Positions 1-10,850 of a DNA stretch of 64,000 nucleotides are shown here, piece after piece. The position numbers were made by a program, and so were the translations under genes. How positions within the stretch are numbered: position 1 is the stretch's first letter; each line of letters starts with the position of its first letter. Source of the stretch: Gnetum montanum (taxonomy: Eukaryota > Streptophyta > Gnetopsida > Gnetales > Gnetaceae); assembly GCA_015680685.1 (NCBI GenBank), contig MNCI01037953.1:931264-995263 (forward strand). The letters are read 5' to 3'. The notes under the pieces were generated by a model. The model ran no database searches. It was not told where the DNA came from and was given only the letters and a program-made list of their open reading frames with translations.

Positions 1-266
1 AGTTGAACAAAATAGGAAATTTTCAAGAACTCACAGTACTTGGCAAAGTTGGCTGAATCTCTTTAAAGTAAGTCATTTGTAGTTCACACACAACGCAATT
101 GTTACATTTTACACAACCACACGCCGCAACAACACACACACATACTCACATTAACTACTGGATTTATTTGGAGGTATCTGGGCCTTGGTGTTGCCAGAGA
201 CCAGCAGGCACCTAAATCCTATTCGAGGACACTCGTTGGCAGTCGCGTCCCAAACGGTCGCCAACA
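1..266 (+). repeat. 3' end of a family S long LTR (copy C, truncated by window edge)
   Basis: These bases match the last ~265 bases of the two complete family S LTRs at 45246-48317 and 51068-54058, differing at few positions. The copy ends ...GTCGCCAACA, the CCAACA end of a TGTTGG...CCAACA LTR. The next five bases (GGTTT, 267-271) would be one half of the target duplication; the other half lies outside the window. It sits inside the integrase coding region of element 1. Whether it is a solo LTR or part of a full element cannot be seen. Confidence 0.8.
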
Positions 267-269
267 GGT

Positions 270-1394
270 TTGTTGTACATTGACCAAGAGTTTTTTGTCT
301 GGGCTCTCAGGTTTGTATATTGTCATGGCCCTTGAAGGAAAAGTTACAAAAATAATATAAGGTCCTTCCCATAGTGTTTAAAATTTAGTGCATTGTGGCA
401 CATGTGTGGGATTCTAGTAGAGAACCTTATCTCCTAGTTGATATTTGACTTTCCTAATCCTTAGGTCATGACATTGTTTATTGAATGCCTTATGCAACTC
501 ATTAGATGATAGGACAGCTAGTCAGTTTTCATCTAGCAAGTTAAGGGTTGCTAACTATTGTTTCTGTGCTAGATCAAGGTCAAGGTTGAGGTCACATGCC
601 ATGGATAGTGTATGGAGCTCAGTTTGAATGGGAAGCATTGGTAATTTACCATACACTAACTCATAGGGAGAGTAGCCTGTAGGGAGTTTCCATGTGAAGC
701 AGTATGCCCAAAGAGCATCATTTAGTTTAGTGCTCTAGTCTCACTTAAACCTGCTAACAGTTCTTATCAGTATCTTTGTAATCTCCCTGTTGGTCGCTTT
801 TTCTTGACCGTTTGCTTGGTGGTGGTATGGTGTAGTCAATTTATGCTCAACCCCTAAGTTTTGCATTAATTTACGAAAATTTGCACCTGTGAAGTGCGTA
901 CCATTGTTTGAAATAAGTGCATGAGGCATACCAAACCTATTTATAATTTGTTGTTGAACAAATCATGCAGCTATAGATGATGTAAAATCCTTAACAGTAG
1001 CTGCTTCTCCCCATTTAGTTAGGTAATAAACAACAACAATGATATAGGCTTTTCCATTGGACATTAGTGTAATTGGCCCCATAAAATCAATTCCTCAAAT
1101 GTTGAAGAGTTCTAATGATTGGATCCATTGTTGCAGACCCTCCATTCTAGTAGTCATTCCCCCATCATGTTGACAACACTCACAAGATTGGATGAATTGA
1201 TGGGCATCCTTAAACAATGTAGGCCAATAATATCCTGCAAGAAAGATCTTGATGGCTGTTTGTCTCCCAACATAATGACCCCCACAAGGACCCTCATGAG
1301 CATCTTGGAGAACTCGCAGTTGATCTATATCAGGAACACACCATCGAACCAAGCCATTGGGACATACTTTGTAAAGTTTCCCATTGATTTCCAT
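270..1394 (-). pseudogene. Integrase (INT) of element 1, decayed
   Basis: This encodes the integrase that would insert the cDNA into host chromatin. The zinc-binding N-terminus is at about 1160-1394, with HEGPCGGHYVGR followed by CECCQHDGG (HHCC type). The catalytic core continues at 741-929, where the second catalytic Asp appears changed to Asn (ALISNNGTHF) and the Glu is kept (NGQEKATNREI). The C-terminal end near 270-330 still reads like the usual end of the gypsy polyprotein (SPDKKLLVNVQQ). Several stops and frameshifts separate the blocks. The family S LTR interrupts it at its 3' end. Confidence 0.8.
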
Positions 1395-1508
1395 AAAGTA
1401 CTTGGCTTAGTGAAGAAACTATTATTTCTTCTTAAGGTTTAAGTCTTGTGGTATTTGTTGGGTAAGGAGATAGGTAAGAATGCTACTATACCAGTTTATC
1501 TTCATTGG

Positions 1509-1880
1509 TCATTGATTATTCACTACACCAACAAAGAGGAATTCATCAAGAAAATAATTAGAAATTGGATACTCATCCTCTTTATTGTCCCATCGCAATT
1601 GAGATAAATGATCAGCAACTACGTTCTCAGTGCCTTTATGATTGATCATCGTAAGATGAAACTCTTGTAAGATTACAAGCCATCGTATGATACGAGGGCT
1701 TACCATTGGCTTATTCATGAGAAATCTTATTACACTATGATATGTATGTATATATACTTTATATTCCAATACATAGTGTCTAAACTTTTCTAGTGCAAAT
1801 ACTACAACCATTAATTCTTTCTCTGTGGTAGTGTAGTTAAGTTGTGCACCAGCGATACTTCTACCTGCATAGTGGATGTA
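1509..1880 (-). pseudogene. RNase H domain of element 1
   Basis: The gypsy RNase H domain degrades RNA in RNA:DNA hybrids during reverse transcription. The open segment 1509-1811 contains VFALEKFRHYVLEYKV, then RIIRWLVILQEFHL and the C-terminal hallmark ENVVADHLSQL with the last catalytic Asp. It directly follows RT in minus-strand order. The N-terminal catalytic part above 1811 is broken by stops. Confidence 0.85.
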
Positions 1881-1999
1881 ATAAGGATGCTTTTGGTCAT
1901 CTAACTATGTAAGTATGGCTCCTAAGTCATAGTTGGATGCTTTAGTCATCATATGGAATGGTTTGAACCAGTCAGGAGCTTGTAGAATGGGTGTTTCTA

Positions 2000-3053
2000 C
2001 TAGCTTCTGTTTAAAAGTTTGAAAAGTTAATTCGCATTCCCTAGTCCACTTGAAAGGCATGTCCTTTTTTGTTAATTCCACCAATGGTTTGGCAACCTTT
2101 GAAAAGTTCTCAATAAATCTCCTATAGTAGCCAGTATGTCCAAGGAATGACTGAATATCTTTGATAGTTTCCGGTTGATGGGTAATTCCTTGGATAACTT
2201 TGATTTTCTCAGGGTCTACCTCTATCCCTATGTCTGAGATTTTGTGTTCTAGTACTATGCCCTCTTAGACCATCAAATGGCTTTTCTACCACTTGAGCCT
2301 CAAATTGGTTTCTACACATCTTTTTAACACTTGCTCCAACCGGTCCAAGGCTTGATCAAAGTTTGCTCCATAAGTAGAGAAGTCGTCCATAAAGACCTCC
2401 ATGCCATTCTCTATCTACTGTTGGAATATGCTTAGAACTAGTCATTGAAATGTTGTAGGGACATTGCACAAGCTAAACAACATCTATTTTTATATGAATT
2501 TTCCCCAAGGACTAGTGAACGTAGTCTTGGCTTGGTCTTCTGGGGCTGTTTGTATTTGGTTATATCCGCTATATCCATCTAGAAAACTATAATAGCAATG
2601 CCCTACGATGGTGTCTAAGACTTGGTTGACAAATGGCAATGGATGGTGATCTTTGAATGTTGTCATAATTAGTAGCCTTAAATCTATGCACACCCTCGAT
2701 TTGCCTCCCTTTTTAGGCACAATAACTAAGGGGCTTACCCATTCACTATCAGAAATGGGGTATATGAACCCAGCCTTAAGAAGCTATTTGATTTCTTCCT
2801 TAACTACTTACTTCAGCTTAGGGTTCAATCGCCTTTGCAGTTGTCTTCGAGGCTTCATGGAGGGGTCAATGTAAATTCTATGTTGGCATATCCTAGGATC
2901 TATTCTAGTTAATTTGGGATATGATGAAGTGAAGGCTTCCAACCATTTATTTATTACCTTTAGCAATTCTTCTTTCTGTTGAGGAGTAAGCTTAGTGTTT
3001 ATAATTACCAGTTTTCCATTTTTAAGGAACAAGTATTCCATAGAAATGGACAA
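2000..3053 (-). pseudogene. Reverse transcriptase (RT) of element 1, decayed
   Basis: Upstream linker residues are at 2808-3053 (KLTPQQKEELLKVINKWLEA). The fingers and palm region is at 2490-2720, with SRVCIDLR and FLDGYSGYNQIQTAPED. The catalytic box reads FMDDF at about 2379-2393, followed by a typical thumb start (NFDQALDRLEQVLKRC). Both catalytic Asp residues are therefore still encoded. In-frame stops, for example just after PWGKFI at 2490, and frameshifts inactivate it. Confidence 0.85.
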
Positions 3054-3358
3054 TGGTTTCAGCTCAAGGGGCTCTTACTTAAATTTCTCAGGGATTTCTA
3101 ACTTCCCCCAGTTGATATTTTTAAGGTTAAGACTTGGAAGTTTGCAGTGGATTTGCTCTAATATATCTATGCTATCGATGTAAGAAAAAGTCAAACCCTC
3201 AGTTGGTTCCATGCATATGAGTAAACTACTTTCGTGATTAGCTATCAGCCACTAGGTGTCTTCTTGTCATGTGGCTGTTGCATATAGGTATCTTTGTATG
3301 TTACTTGTGCACACTGATTGCATGCAAGCAATGTTAAAATTTGCACAAACCATGACCT

Positions 3359-3720
3359 CTACATGCAATTACACCCTGTGTCACTATATGCAATGCACAA
3401 AAATTTCTTCTTCTCAATCTTTCTAAATGTATTTTCCTTTGATATTTCTAGGGAAAGATCATAGATTCCTAGGCATGCATCAATGGTGCTTAGCCATGCT
3501 CTTCCCATTATGATTGGGAAATCCCCCTTACCATTGTTCACATGAATCACTAGGAAATTAGCCAGGTACGACCAACCACAAATAGTAGTAATAATGTCTT
3601 CCATCAATTCCAATGGGATAGTGATGGATTGGTCAGCAAACACTAGATGGATGTTGCTCTTTTTCAATGGAGACAGGTTCTAGGCATTGTACATTTCTTG
3701 AGAAATCAAGTTGACGCCAG
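3359..3720 (-). pseudogene. Aspartic protease (PR) of element 1
   Basis: The retropepsin cleaves the Gag-Pol polyprotein. The active-site segment reads LLDLGSGVNLISQEMY near 3690-3735 (a changed D-S-G-type motif; element 1b keeps DSGSG). The second half has FPIIMGRAWLSTIDACLG, the hydrophobic-G-R flap-end motif of plant gypsy proteases. The pattern LxxADQSITIPLELMEDI is characteristic of Athila elements. A stop separates the active-site end from the rest. Confidence 0.8.
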
Positions 3721-4079
3721 AACCTAAATCCAAAAGAGCCTTGCACAGTGCATTTCCAGTGATTTGTAAGTATACCAAAGGACTCCCAGGATCAAAGAAT
3801 TTCCTAGGAAGGTGGCCAGCTTTGATCCAATTGGTGACAGAATTTGTTAGCATGACCATGAGTGCAGTGGTTGAGTTGAAGGAGGCTCCGAAGTTTTGAT
3901 TGATACTGAGGTGTCTAAGGAATCATCCCTTGTGATTGCAAGGGCTTGGTTGGTTTGTTGGTTCTAAAGAAAGGTCTTTTCTTCATGTGGTTGTTGGAAC
4001 CAACAGTAGGTTGAGAGTTAATAGCCCTTGTGGCATTATGTTGCTATAGTTGGATAGGGATTTCACCTTGCATAGCTAG

Positions 4080-6010
4080 AGTAGGTGGTAGTGGACCAAT
4101 TGGTGGAAGAGATGCAATTGGATGAGAAGGATGATATGATTGTAGAATATCATTCCTAGAAGAAGGAGTCCCATAATATTGGTGGGCTTGGTATTAAGGT
4201 GGAGGAGTGATGTGACTAGTAGAGTCATGTGGAGAGATTGGTTACTGCACGTAATATCCATACGGGTCAGGTTGCTAGTAAGGATATTGTTGCCTTGGTG
4301 GTGGCATTTCCCATGATTGTGGGTGTTGCCACTGTTGATATTTCCTAATCAGTTGTGGTGGAGTTCCACTTGGATAATACATTAAGGGTTGGTGAAACTG
4401 TCTTGGGTTACCCTGGGGGTAAGGTAACCTTTGGATGCTTGTCATTTGTTCAATTGTGGGTTGAGTGCATACATCCCAGACTCTTGCAAATGTGAGATTA
4501 CAGGGCAACATCCCTTAGGATGGTCATATTGACATATTTCACATCCACTATCATTGTCTATTTCTGACTCCACAACCTATTCAATGATGGCAACTTTGCC
4601 CTTACCCTTGCTACGTGCATGTCCAGCTTCTCTCTTTTTTATTTTTTCATGATCACTACCTTGCTCTCTAGACTCCTCTACTATTTTAAGAATAGATTGA
4701 AATCTATTGTCTAGGGAATCTCACATTTTGTCTACCTTTGCTGATACTTCTGATGTCAACTTTTGGATAGGGAAAGTTTTTCTGTTCACCATCTCTTTGA
4801 GTGGTGACTCTTCTTCATCCTCACAAAATCTTACTCCCCTCTTCCAGAGGGAAGGATCTCGGTTATACTCTTCTACACTTTCTCTCTTCCATAGCTCACC
4901 TTCTTCCTTAGCAACTTGTTCCAATAGTCTTTGAATTTGATGGAACCTAAGCTTGGATAGTCTCCCTTAGACATAAGTCCCAAGGGTTCTTCTTGTTTCA
5001 TGCCTAAGCCCATCCACGAGATGGTGTAGTTGATCCCTTTGCGAATAACCATAGCTAGGACAACGATGTAATAATGCATAGTATCAGTCCATGGTAGCAT
5101 CCAAGAGTTCATGTCCTCCTTGTTTCTAGCCTTGGATTTGCTTTTGTAAGTTAGACACTCAAGAGTACATTTGGTACTTATCATTAAATAGTTCTAACAG
5201 AGTACTCCACCTACGAATGGATTTTGGTTCTAAAGATTGGTACCAGCTTTCTACTTTAACTAATGTCCTTGGGAACAAATTAATTTTTTTCCATTCATTC
5301 TCTATGATCTATAAGGCACATGCATCATGGAATGCTTGTAAATGATTCTGAGGATCAATGTTGTATCCCCCTTCAAATCATGGGATGTTGTTCATATCTA
5401 ATCTCTTGATCCTACTATCTTTCTAATGAATTGTTGGAATTATAACAGCCTTAGTTATGTCCAACATACTTTAAGTAGTGAGGAGGGGTTCATTGTGATC
5501 GTCTCGTCCATGGCATCTATAATGCCTATGTTGTTCCCTACTCTCACTTCTTCTATGTTGTGACTCTTTAGAGTGTCCTCGTTCCCTTTCCTGGTTATTT
5601 CGTCTATGTCTTCTACTTTACCTACCTTTATCCCCATGGTCTTTTTCTTTATGATTGCATCTAGATATTGAAAGAGAGGGTGAAGGAGATGATGAAGGTA
5701 AAGAAGAAGGAGAATAGTCACCATGATGGTGTCTTCTACCTTCTCTTCTGCAGTCTCGACCCTGATCGTGATTGCGATTAGAATGTCCACCTTTATCATG
5801 AGTTCGTGTCCCTTTTTTGGATCCTTTGTGCCCATGGGTATCATAACCTGGGTTATGAATAGTGGAATGAAGGTTATGATACACAACCCCTTGGCCAAAG
5901 TCAAGGGAAGGAACATCGTTGTGTGGGCAATTGCCTGAGGTAGGTTCACCACCCTTATTTTCACTTAAGACATGTGGGGCATCCTGGGACCACTTGGCCT
6001 TCAAAGACTT
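4080..6010 (-). pseudogene. Gag of element 1, decayed
   Basis: Gag forms the particle and binds RNA. In minus order there is a His/Arg/Ser-rich N-terminal part (5618-6004), a broken capsid-like core (about 4870-5400), a charged stretch (4721-4924, VAKEEGELWKRESVEEYN) and a Pro/Gln-rich tail (4275-4511). The same order is clearer in element 1b, which has a matching CEICQYDHPKGCC cysteine cluster. Multiple frameshifts scatter the domains over three frames. The start is placed by homology with element 1b only. Confidence 0.65.
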
Positions 6011-6501
6011 ATGATGTCTCTTCTATTGCAAGTTCCTTTGACATTATGCCTTTGTGGGATGGTATTCTCTCAAGTCATGATCTTGCACAACGTATTCTGT
6101 GTGTAAGTGTAGCATGCCAATTCATGTGAGAGCACGAAGAATCATGCTTAGGACTGAACGATTGGGAGGTAAGACTATGTTGCCTTCTAAGTCTCGCCAA
6201 TGTAGTTGTTCATCTTGATAGAGGATAAAGGTGAAGTCTAGTATATACTCATTGGGATGAATATATACCACTCAAACTAGTTGAGAGACTGGTGATCAAC
6301 ATCATGTGTATTACACCATTGACTGTTTCCTATTTTAGACATAGGTGGTGAGGCACTTCCGTAAGAAGAAGGAGACAGAGACATACTTGTCTGTTCAGTG
6401 TGCAATGTATTCTTGTTTATTATTTTCTCAACCAACCCTAAGTATTCATTCCAACAATGTGAATGATTTCCTAAGTTCTAATTAGCGTAAAAACAACTAA
6501 G

Positions 6502-6519
6502 TCCCTGGCAATGGCTCCA
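6502..6519 (-). other. Primer-binding site of element 1 (tRNA-Asp type)
   Basis: On the minus strand the 18 bases one base inside the 5' LTR read TGGAGCCATTGCCAGGGA. This matches the plant tRNA-Asp-complementary site TGGCGCCGTTGCCGGGGA, as I recall it for Athila elements, at 15 of 18 positions. Confidence 0.8.
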
Positions 6520-7256
6520 ATGATGAGCGATGAGGTACACCCTATGCTCAACCATACGAATATGAGCATTTCATGCATGATCCGATCGAATTCCAAGGAC
6601 TAAGTGCTTATGCGCCCTTGTGGAATAAGGACAAGTTGATTCATCGTTTTCTTCTTAGACTTACTTATATGTCACAATTGTATGGTTAAGTAAGCTTGAG
6701 GCATATGATTTTTACATCTTTTATGTTTTTATGTCCTGTGCTAATAGGGAAAGAGAGAGATAACTAGGTGACTAATTTAACTTAACTACTCATTAACTAA
6801 GTTCTAACTAATCCTAACACCAACATCCATTCCCACTTGTTGTACACATCTTGAACTAGTGTAACACTACTGGGATTACCAAACGCTAATCGTTACTAGG
6901 TTACCAAGCATTACATGCATGCTCGAAGTGGTCGTGCTTGTGTAATTTAACGATTTTCTTAATTGGTCAAAATGAATTGTTGTGCTAATAACAGAAATCT
7001 AAAGTGCATAAAATAAAATAAAATAAAAGAAATGCGTAAGAATACAAATCTCAAGTGCTGCAAGGATGAATCAAAGAGCTTGTCTTTATTTCCATACATA
7101 AGATGTGCTTAGGTACATAATGCTTGAATAAAGATCCATCCACACTTAGAACTCCTACTATGGGCACTTGGAAAATACTCTAACTTTCAAATAGACTACA
7201 AGAGTTTCGCTACTTGACTGTTGAAAGACTTCCGTCAATTGTGTGCTTGGGCACTG

Positions 7257-7265
7257 TATTTATAG
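7257..7265 (-). promoter_or_regulatory. TATA box of the element 1 LTR
   Basis: The minus strand reads CTATAAATA. It divides the palindrome-rich U3 (7274-7505) from R-U5, which runs down to 6521. The position within the LTR fits an RNA polymerase II promoter. Confidence 0.6.
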
Positions 7266-7273
7266 GCTTGGGA

Positions 7274-7505
7274 GCAACTACTCTAATAATTAGAGTAATC
7301 GCTCTTACTAAAATAACCTCTATAATAATTAAAATAACCTCTCTAATAATTAAAATAACTGCTAGAGTAACTGCTAGAGTAACCACTCTAATAATTAGAA
7401 TAACTGCTAGAGTAACCGCTAGAGTAACCACTCTAATAATTAGAGTAACTACTAGAGTAACTACTCTAATAATTAGAATAACTGCTAGAGTAACTACTCT
7501 CATCA
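7274..7505. repeat. U3 palindromic short-repeat cluster of element 1
   Basis: The palindrome ACTCTAATAATTAGAGT and variants recur several times. They are interleaved with direct copies of AACYGCTAGAGT and fill U3 upstream of the TATA box. The repeats make both strands look like long ORFs, but these are low-complexity translation artefacts. Confidence 0.8.
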
Positions 7506-10066
7506 TAGAGGTTGAGAGAATCTCTTATTAGTATCTTATCTTAAGCTAATGCTCTAAGTGTGGGCAATTGAGGATTGAGAGGAGGCATGTGTGACCTCTA
7601 GGATCCTTGGGAGAGATGTAAGTTGATCTTAATTTTTCAATCTTGATGTATTTCACTACATTTTTAGAGTTGTCTTAATAAAGGGGAGAATATTCTCCAT
7701 TCCTGTATGTTGTTCTTGTTTGCTAAGCTTAATTTTCTTAGGAAACTTGAGAAATGGATCCTTTTGAAGTCTATTGAGCTAGGCTTCACACCAATTAGCA
7801 TGGGATTGTTTAAGCTATGATTTTTTGGTTGTGTGGTATGATGACTAACAAACCATGTATCAATGATGTAGAGAACATTAGTAGGAGAATTTGGAGCACC
7901 CATAGGGATAATAGGAATTATAAAAATTGTAGTACTACTAGAAGGAATAAAATATGTACTCATGGATGCTTTAGTTTTAGGGGCATTTTCAAAACTTCCA
8001 AAAGAAAAGCTAAAAATTAGGTTACTATAATTTGAAGCATTTACTATGTTATAAATAATAGTAACAAGAGTAGATTAAAAAATAGTATTCTATTTTTAAA
8101 AGAAGTTAATAATGGGAGTAGGGTTCTCAACACTAATTACTAGAAAGAACATGTCTATCATATTTTGTTTAGAAATTGACATGTTTAAGAAGGAATCTAG
8201 TTCCATAGGCTCAAAGAAATCATTTTCTTCTTTTTCAACATCAAGATCTTTCTCTTTTTCTTAATTATGTTGAAAAATTCTATTATTTTATGATATTAGA
8301 TCTACTTGCATTTGTCTATGATCTTCATCTAAAGGAATATAGTCCATAGATGATGAAATAAAATTATGATTATCTTTGTACAAAAATTCAAAGGTGCTTT
8401 TACAATCAATTTTTCTATGGATGACAAGAAGTCTTGCTTACATTTTTACATAGATAAAGTTGTAAAAAACCTTTGAGATAGTTGTTAGTGTAGGAAAGTG
8501 CCCTAACTGCCTTAAGAATTGATGTAATTTAGGTATGAGGGGCTCCCTAGGCTCATTAATAAGGATAGGGATACCCGTATTGCTATTAGGCATGATACTA
8601 AAAATAGATTTCTCTCGAATACTAAATGATAATAGTAATGTAAAAATTAAAAAATTCAAATACCATATGACTTAATTTTTATTTAAAAAATTTAATATTA
8701 AAATTTTATATTGTAAACAAAAATATGCAAGAAAGAAACAAACTTTGGTTGGGAAATACAAGGAGGTTCTTCTTTTAGTGCTAAAAAAATTATATTGATT
8801 GAAGAAATCCAAGGTTTTTGAGGTTTTAGAACTTTACTGTAGGTAAGCCTTGACTACATCCTTTAGGTAGTTAGTCATTAAGGTGAGGTGCTTAGAATAG
8901 TTTAACCAAAGCTAGATCATCCTAGAACATAGAAAAAAATGAATAAATAATAAATTTTTTAATCTAATGTCAAAATATTAATAAAATTTTAATTTAAATG
9001 TTAAAACAATAAAAAATATTTTTATTGATGTTGAAATAGATATATAATGCTTGAGGTGCTTTGGGTAGTTAGCCTTTAAGGTGATGTGCTTAGAACGGTC
9101 TAGCCAAAGTTAGACCATCCTAGGATTTAAAGAATGTTGTAAAAGATAGGGGAAAGTAAAAATTAAAAATAAGAAAAAATTTTAATTAATACTAAAATAA
9201 TAATGAAATTTTAATTTTAATTTTAAAACAATAAAGCTTTTTCTTATTGATGTTGAAATGGGTACATAATTCTTGAAGAAAGAAGGTATTCTAAACATCC
9301 TTCACTAAATGCTCTAATTACATTATATTCAAAGCTATAACATTTAGATGTAAGTAAATAGTCCTCCACATAGCATATAAGAGTATTTATAAGGTTTAGT
9401 ATCTTACTATTTCCATTCTTTATTTTTCAAACAAAGTAGGACTTTCAAGGATTTTCTTGGCCTGAACCAAAAAGTATTGAGAAAAAAAAGTTTTATTTTT
9501 TTATTGTTTCTACTTTTTTCTTTATTTTATTTTAAAAAAATATTACAATTCATAAGAAGAAACTTTGGCAAGTTTTAAAGAAATTTTATTTTATTCTTTT
9601 TTTATTCAAATTTGGTAATTCTTCACATAAATTTGGATTTTTTTTGGTTTTCTCTTTGGTTTTTGAAGTAGGCTAGGAGGTTTTGGAATGTTGGGGTAGT
9701 TAAACATTCAATTGGTAATTAGTTTTTCTAAATTCTAGAGATGTGGATCCTACATGTTGAAATGATGAAGCTATGAATCTAATGTTGGATTATGCTAATT
9801 GAACATTTAATAGTGCAGATGTTTTATGCCAAGATTTTAGGTGTTTTAGATATTAAGCATGAGTTGTGAAGGCTATGCTATAAGGTCATTATGAAGGCCC
9901 ACTTGCAATTTGATTTTTGATTTCATAAAATAGGTTGTACTTGGTTGCAAGATTTTTTTGAATCAAAACTATCAAAATCCATAATTTTTTAAAAATAACT
10001 ATTTGATAACATGATGAAATTACACCTTAGTATTCATGTAAATCTTGGGATGCATCCTATTCTATT
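7506..10066. other. AT-rich region without a recognised gene
   Basis: This flanks element 1. A minus-strand stretch from 8659 to 7664 has two moderately open segments (8438-8659 and 7664-7963) joined by a broken frame. The residues match no family I recognise, and their AT-richness makes chance ORFs likely. A tandem duplication lies at 8866-9261. I see no promoter or RNA gene. Confidence 0.4.
8866..9261. repeat. Two-copy tandem duplication, ~198-bp unit
   Basis: Units begin at 8866 and 9064, each with GGTAGTTAG followed by AAGGTGAKGTGCTTAGAA and CCAAAGYTAGAYCATCCTAG. Both continue through an AT-rich segment to ATTGATGTTGAAATRG. The copies are clearly diverged, mainly in the AT-rich part. Confidence 0.7.
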
Positions 10067-10850
10067 TATGAGTGGCAAGAGTAGACCTTATGGTCAACCA
10101 TACAAATCATAAGTGGTTACACATGACCTAGTTAAATTCTATGGACTAGAATAGCTTGGGTATCTAGATAGCTAGGTGATTGATTGTTGGTCATTATTTT
10201 CCCAATCATACTTGTGGGCTAAGTCATATTATTAAGTGTAATTAAGGCATGTGATATTGATGTTGAAACCACTATGTTTGAAATATTATTAAAATATTAA
10301 AAAGGATGTAAGGAACAAAAATAATTAAAACATAGGTACACCCCATGACTTTTAGAAATTTATAACTCAATGCTACCTAGCAAAATCAAACTTGTGACCT
10401 AGAGTTACTAGGCCAAGACCCATACCACTAAGCTAACACTTCATTATTTAAGTTGTTTATTCCAAATTCAAGGAATAAATTTAGTCTAGTCTATAGATTG
10501 AGCATCTATGTCCAAATTGATGTACACATCCTAAATATATACTAATATTATTGGGGTTATCAAGTATTCACTCCTACTAAGTGATACACTACTAGGATTA
10601 CCAAATGTTAACATTTTTATGCTTGTAGTTGGTTGTAATTATTACGTATTGAATTGTAAATTACTAATTAATAGCATGAAAAATAAATATTAAGCTAAAG
10701 TACATTTGAAATAAGTGGAAGTAAATATAAATTTATGCTAAGTTAAAGTGCTAAAATGGAATGAAATAATCTTGATATTTAATGCCATGTATGCAACATG
10801 TTCAAATATATTGTACTCAAATAAAGATTCTAAACAATCACTTCAAATCA
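10067..10850 (-). repeat. Old Athila-type LTR relic
   Basis: It aligns in order with the element 1 and 1b LTRs: a TGAGTGGCAAG-like start, the CAACCATACAAAT block, TACACTACTAGGATTACCAAA near 10590, and AATAAAGATTC near 10820. It is much more diverged than those LTRs and is interrupted by extra sequence at about 10270-10440. No target duplication or internal domains are evident. The ends are approximate. Confidence 0.5.
10384..10435 (-). other. tRNA-like relic (A-box/B-box remnant)
   Basis: The minus strand contains TAGCTTAGTGGTATGGGTC, an exact fit to an RNA polymerase III A box and the tRNA D-arm region. About 25 bases later comes GGTCACAAGTTTGAT, a weak B box. This could be a decayed SINE head or a tRNA pseudogene. 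No complete cloverleaf is visible. Confidence 0.35.

Larger units (their letters stand above)
267..7505 (-). mobile_element. Element 1: partial Athila-lineage Ty3/gypsy retrotransposon
   Basis: Reading on the minus strand, the order is 5' LTR (7505-6521), primer site, leader, gag, protease, RT, RNase H and integrase, which is the Ty3/gypsy order. The tRNA-Asp-type primer site and the protease sequence point to the Athila lineage. The 3' part is cut off by a family S LTR at 266. All frames carry stops and frameshifts, so the copy is dead. Its sister, element 1b (13591-38465), shares the LTR plan, leader, gag and protease. Confidence 0.85.
6521..7505 (-). repeat. 5' LTR of element 1 (985 bp)
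   Basis: On the plus strand it starts TGATGAG and ends CTCATCA, a perfect 7-bp terminal inverted repeat. The primer site lies just inside at 6502-6519. It shares blocks with the LTRs of element 1b and with the relic at 10067-10850, for example the CTACTGGGATTACCAAACG and GAATAAAGATCC regions. The element's other LTR is outside the window, so the target duplication cannot be checked. Confidence 0.85.

Noticed and set aside
7210-7531. Ile/Val/Thr-rich ORFs on both strands
   Set aside because: They are translations of the short palindromic repeats in the element 1 U3 and are low complexity on both strands.
7664-8659. Possible gene relic on the minus strand
   Set aside because: Two open pieces in AT-rich DNA with several stops between them. 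I recognise no motif, so it is left as unassigned sequence.
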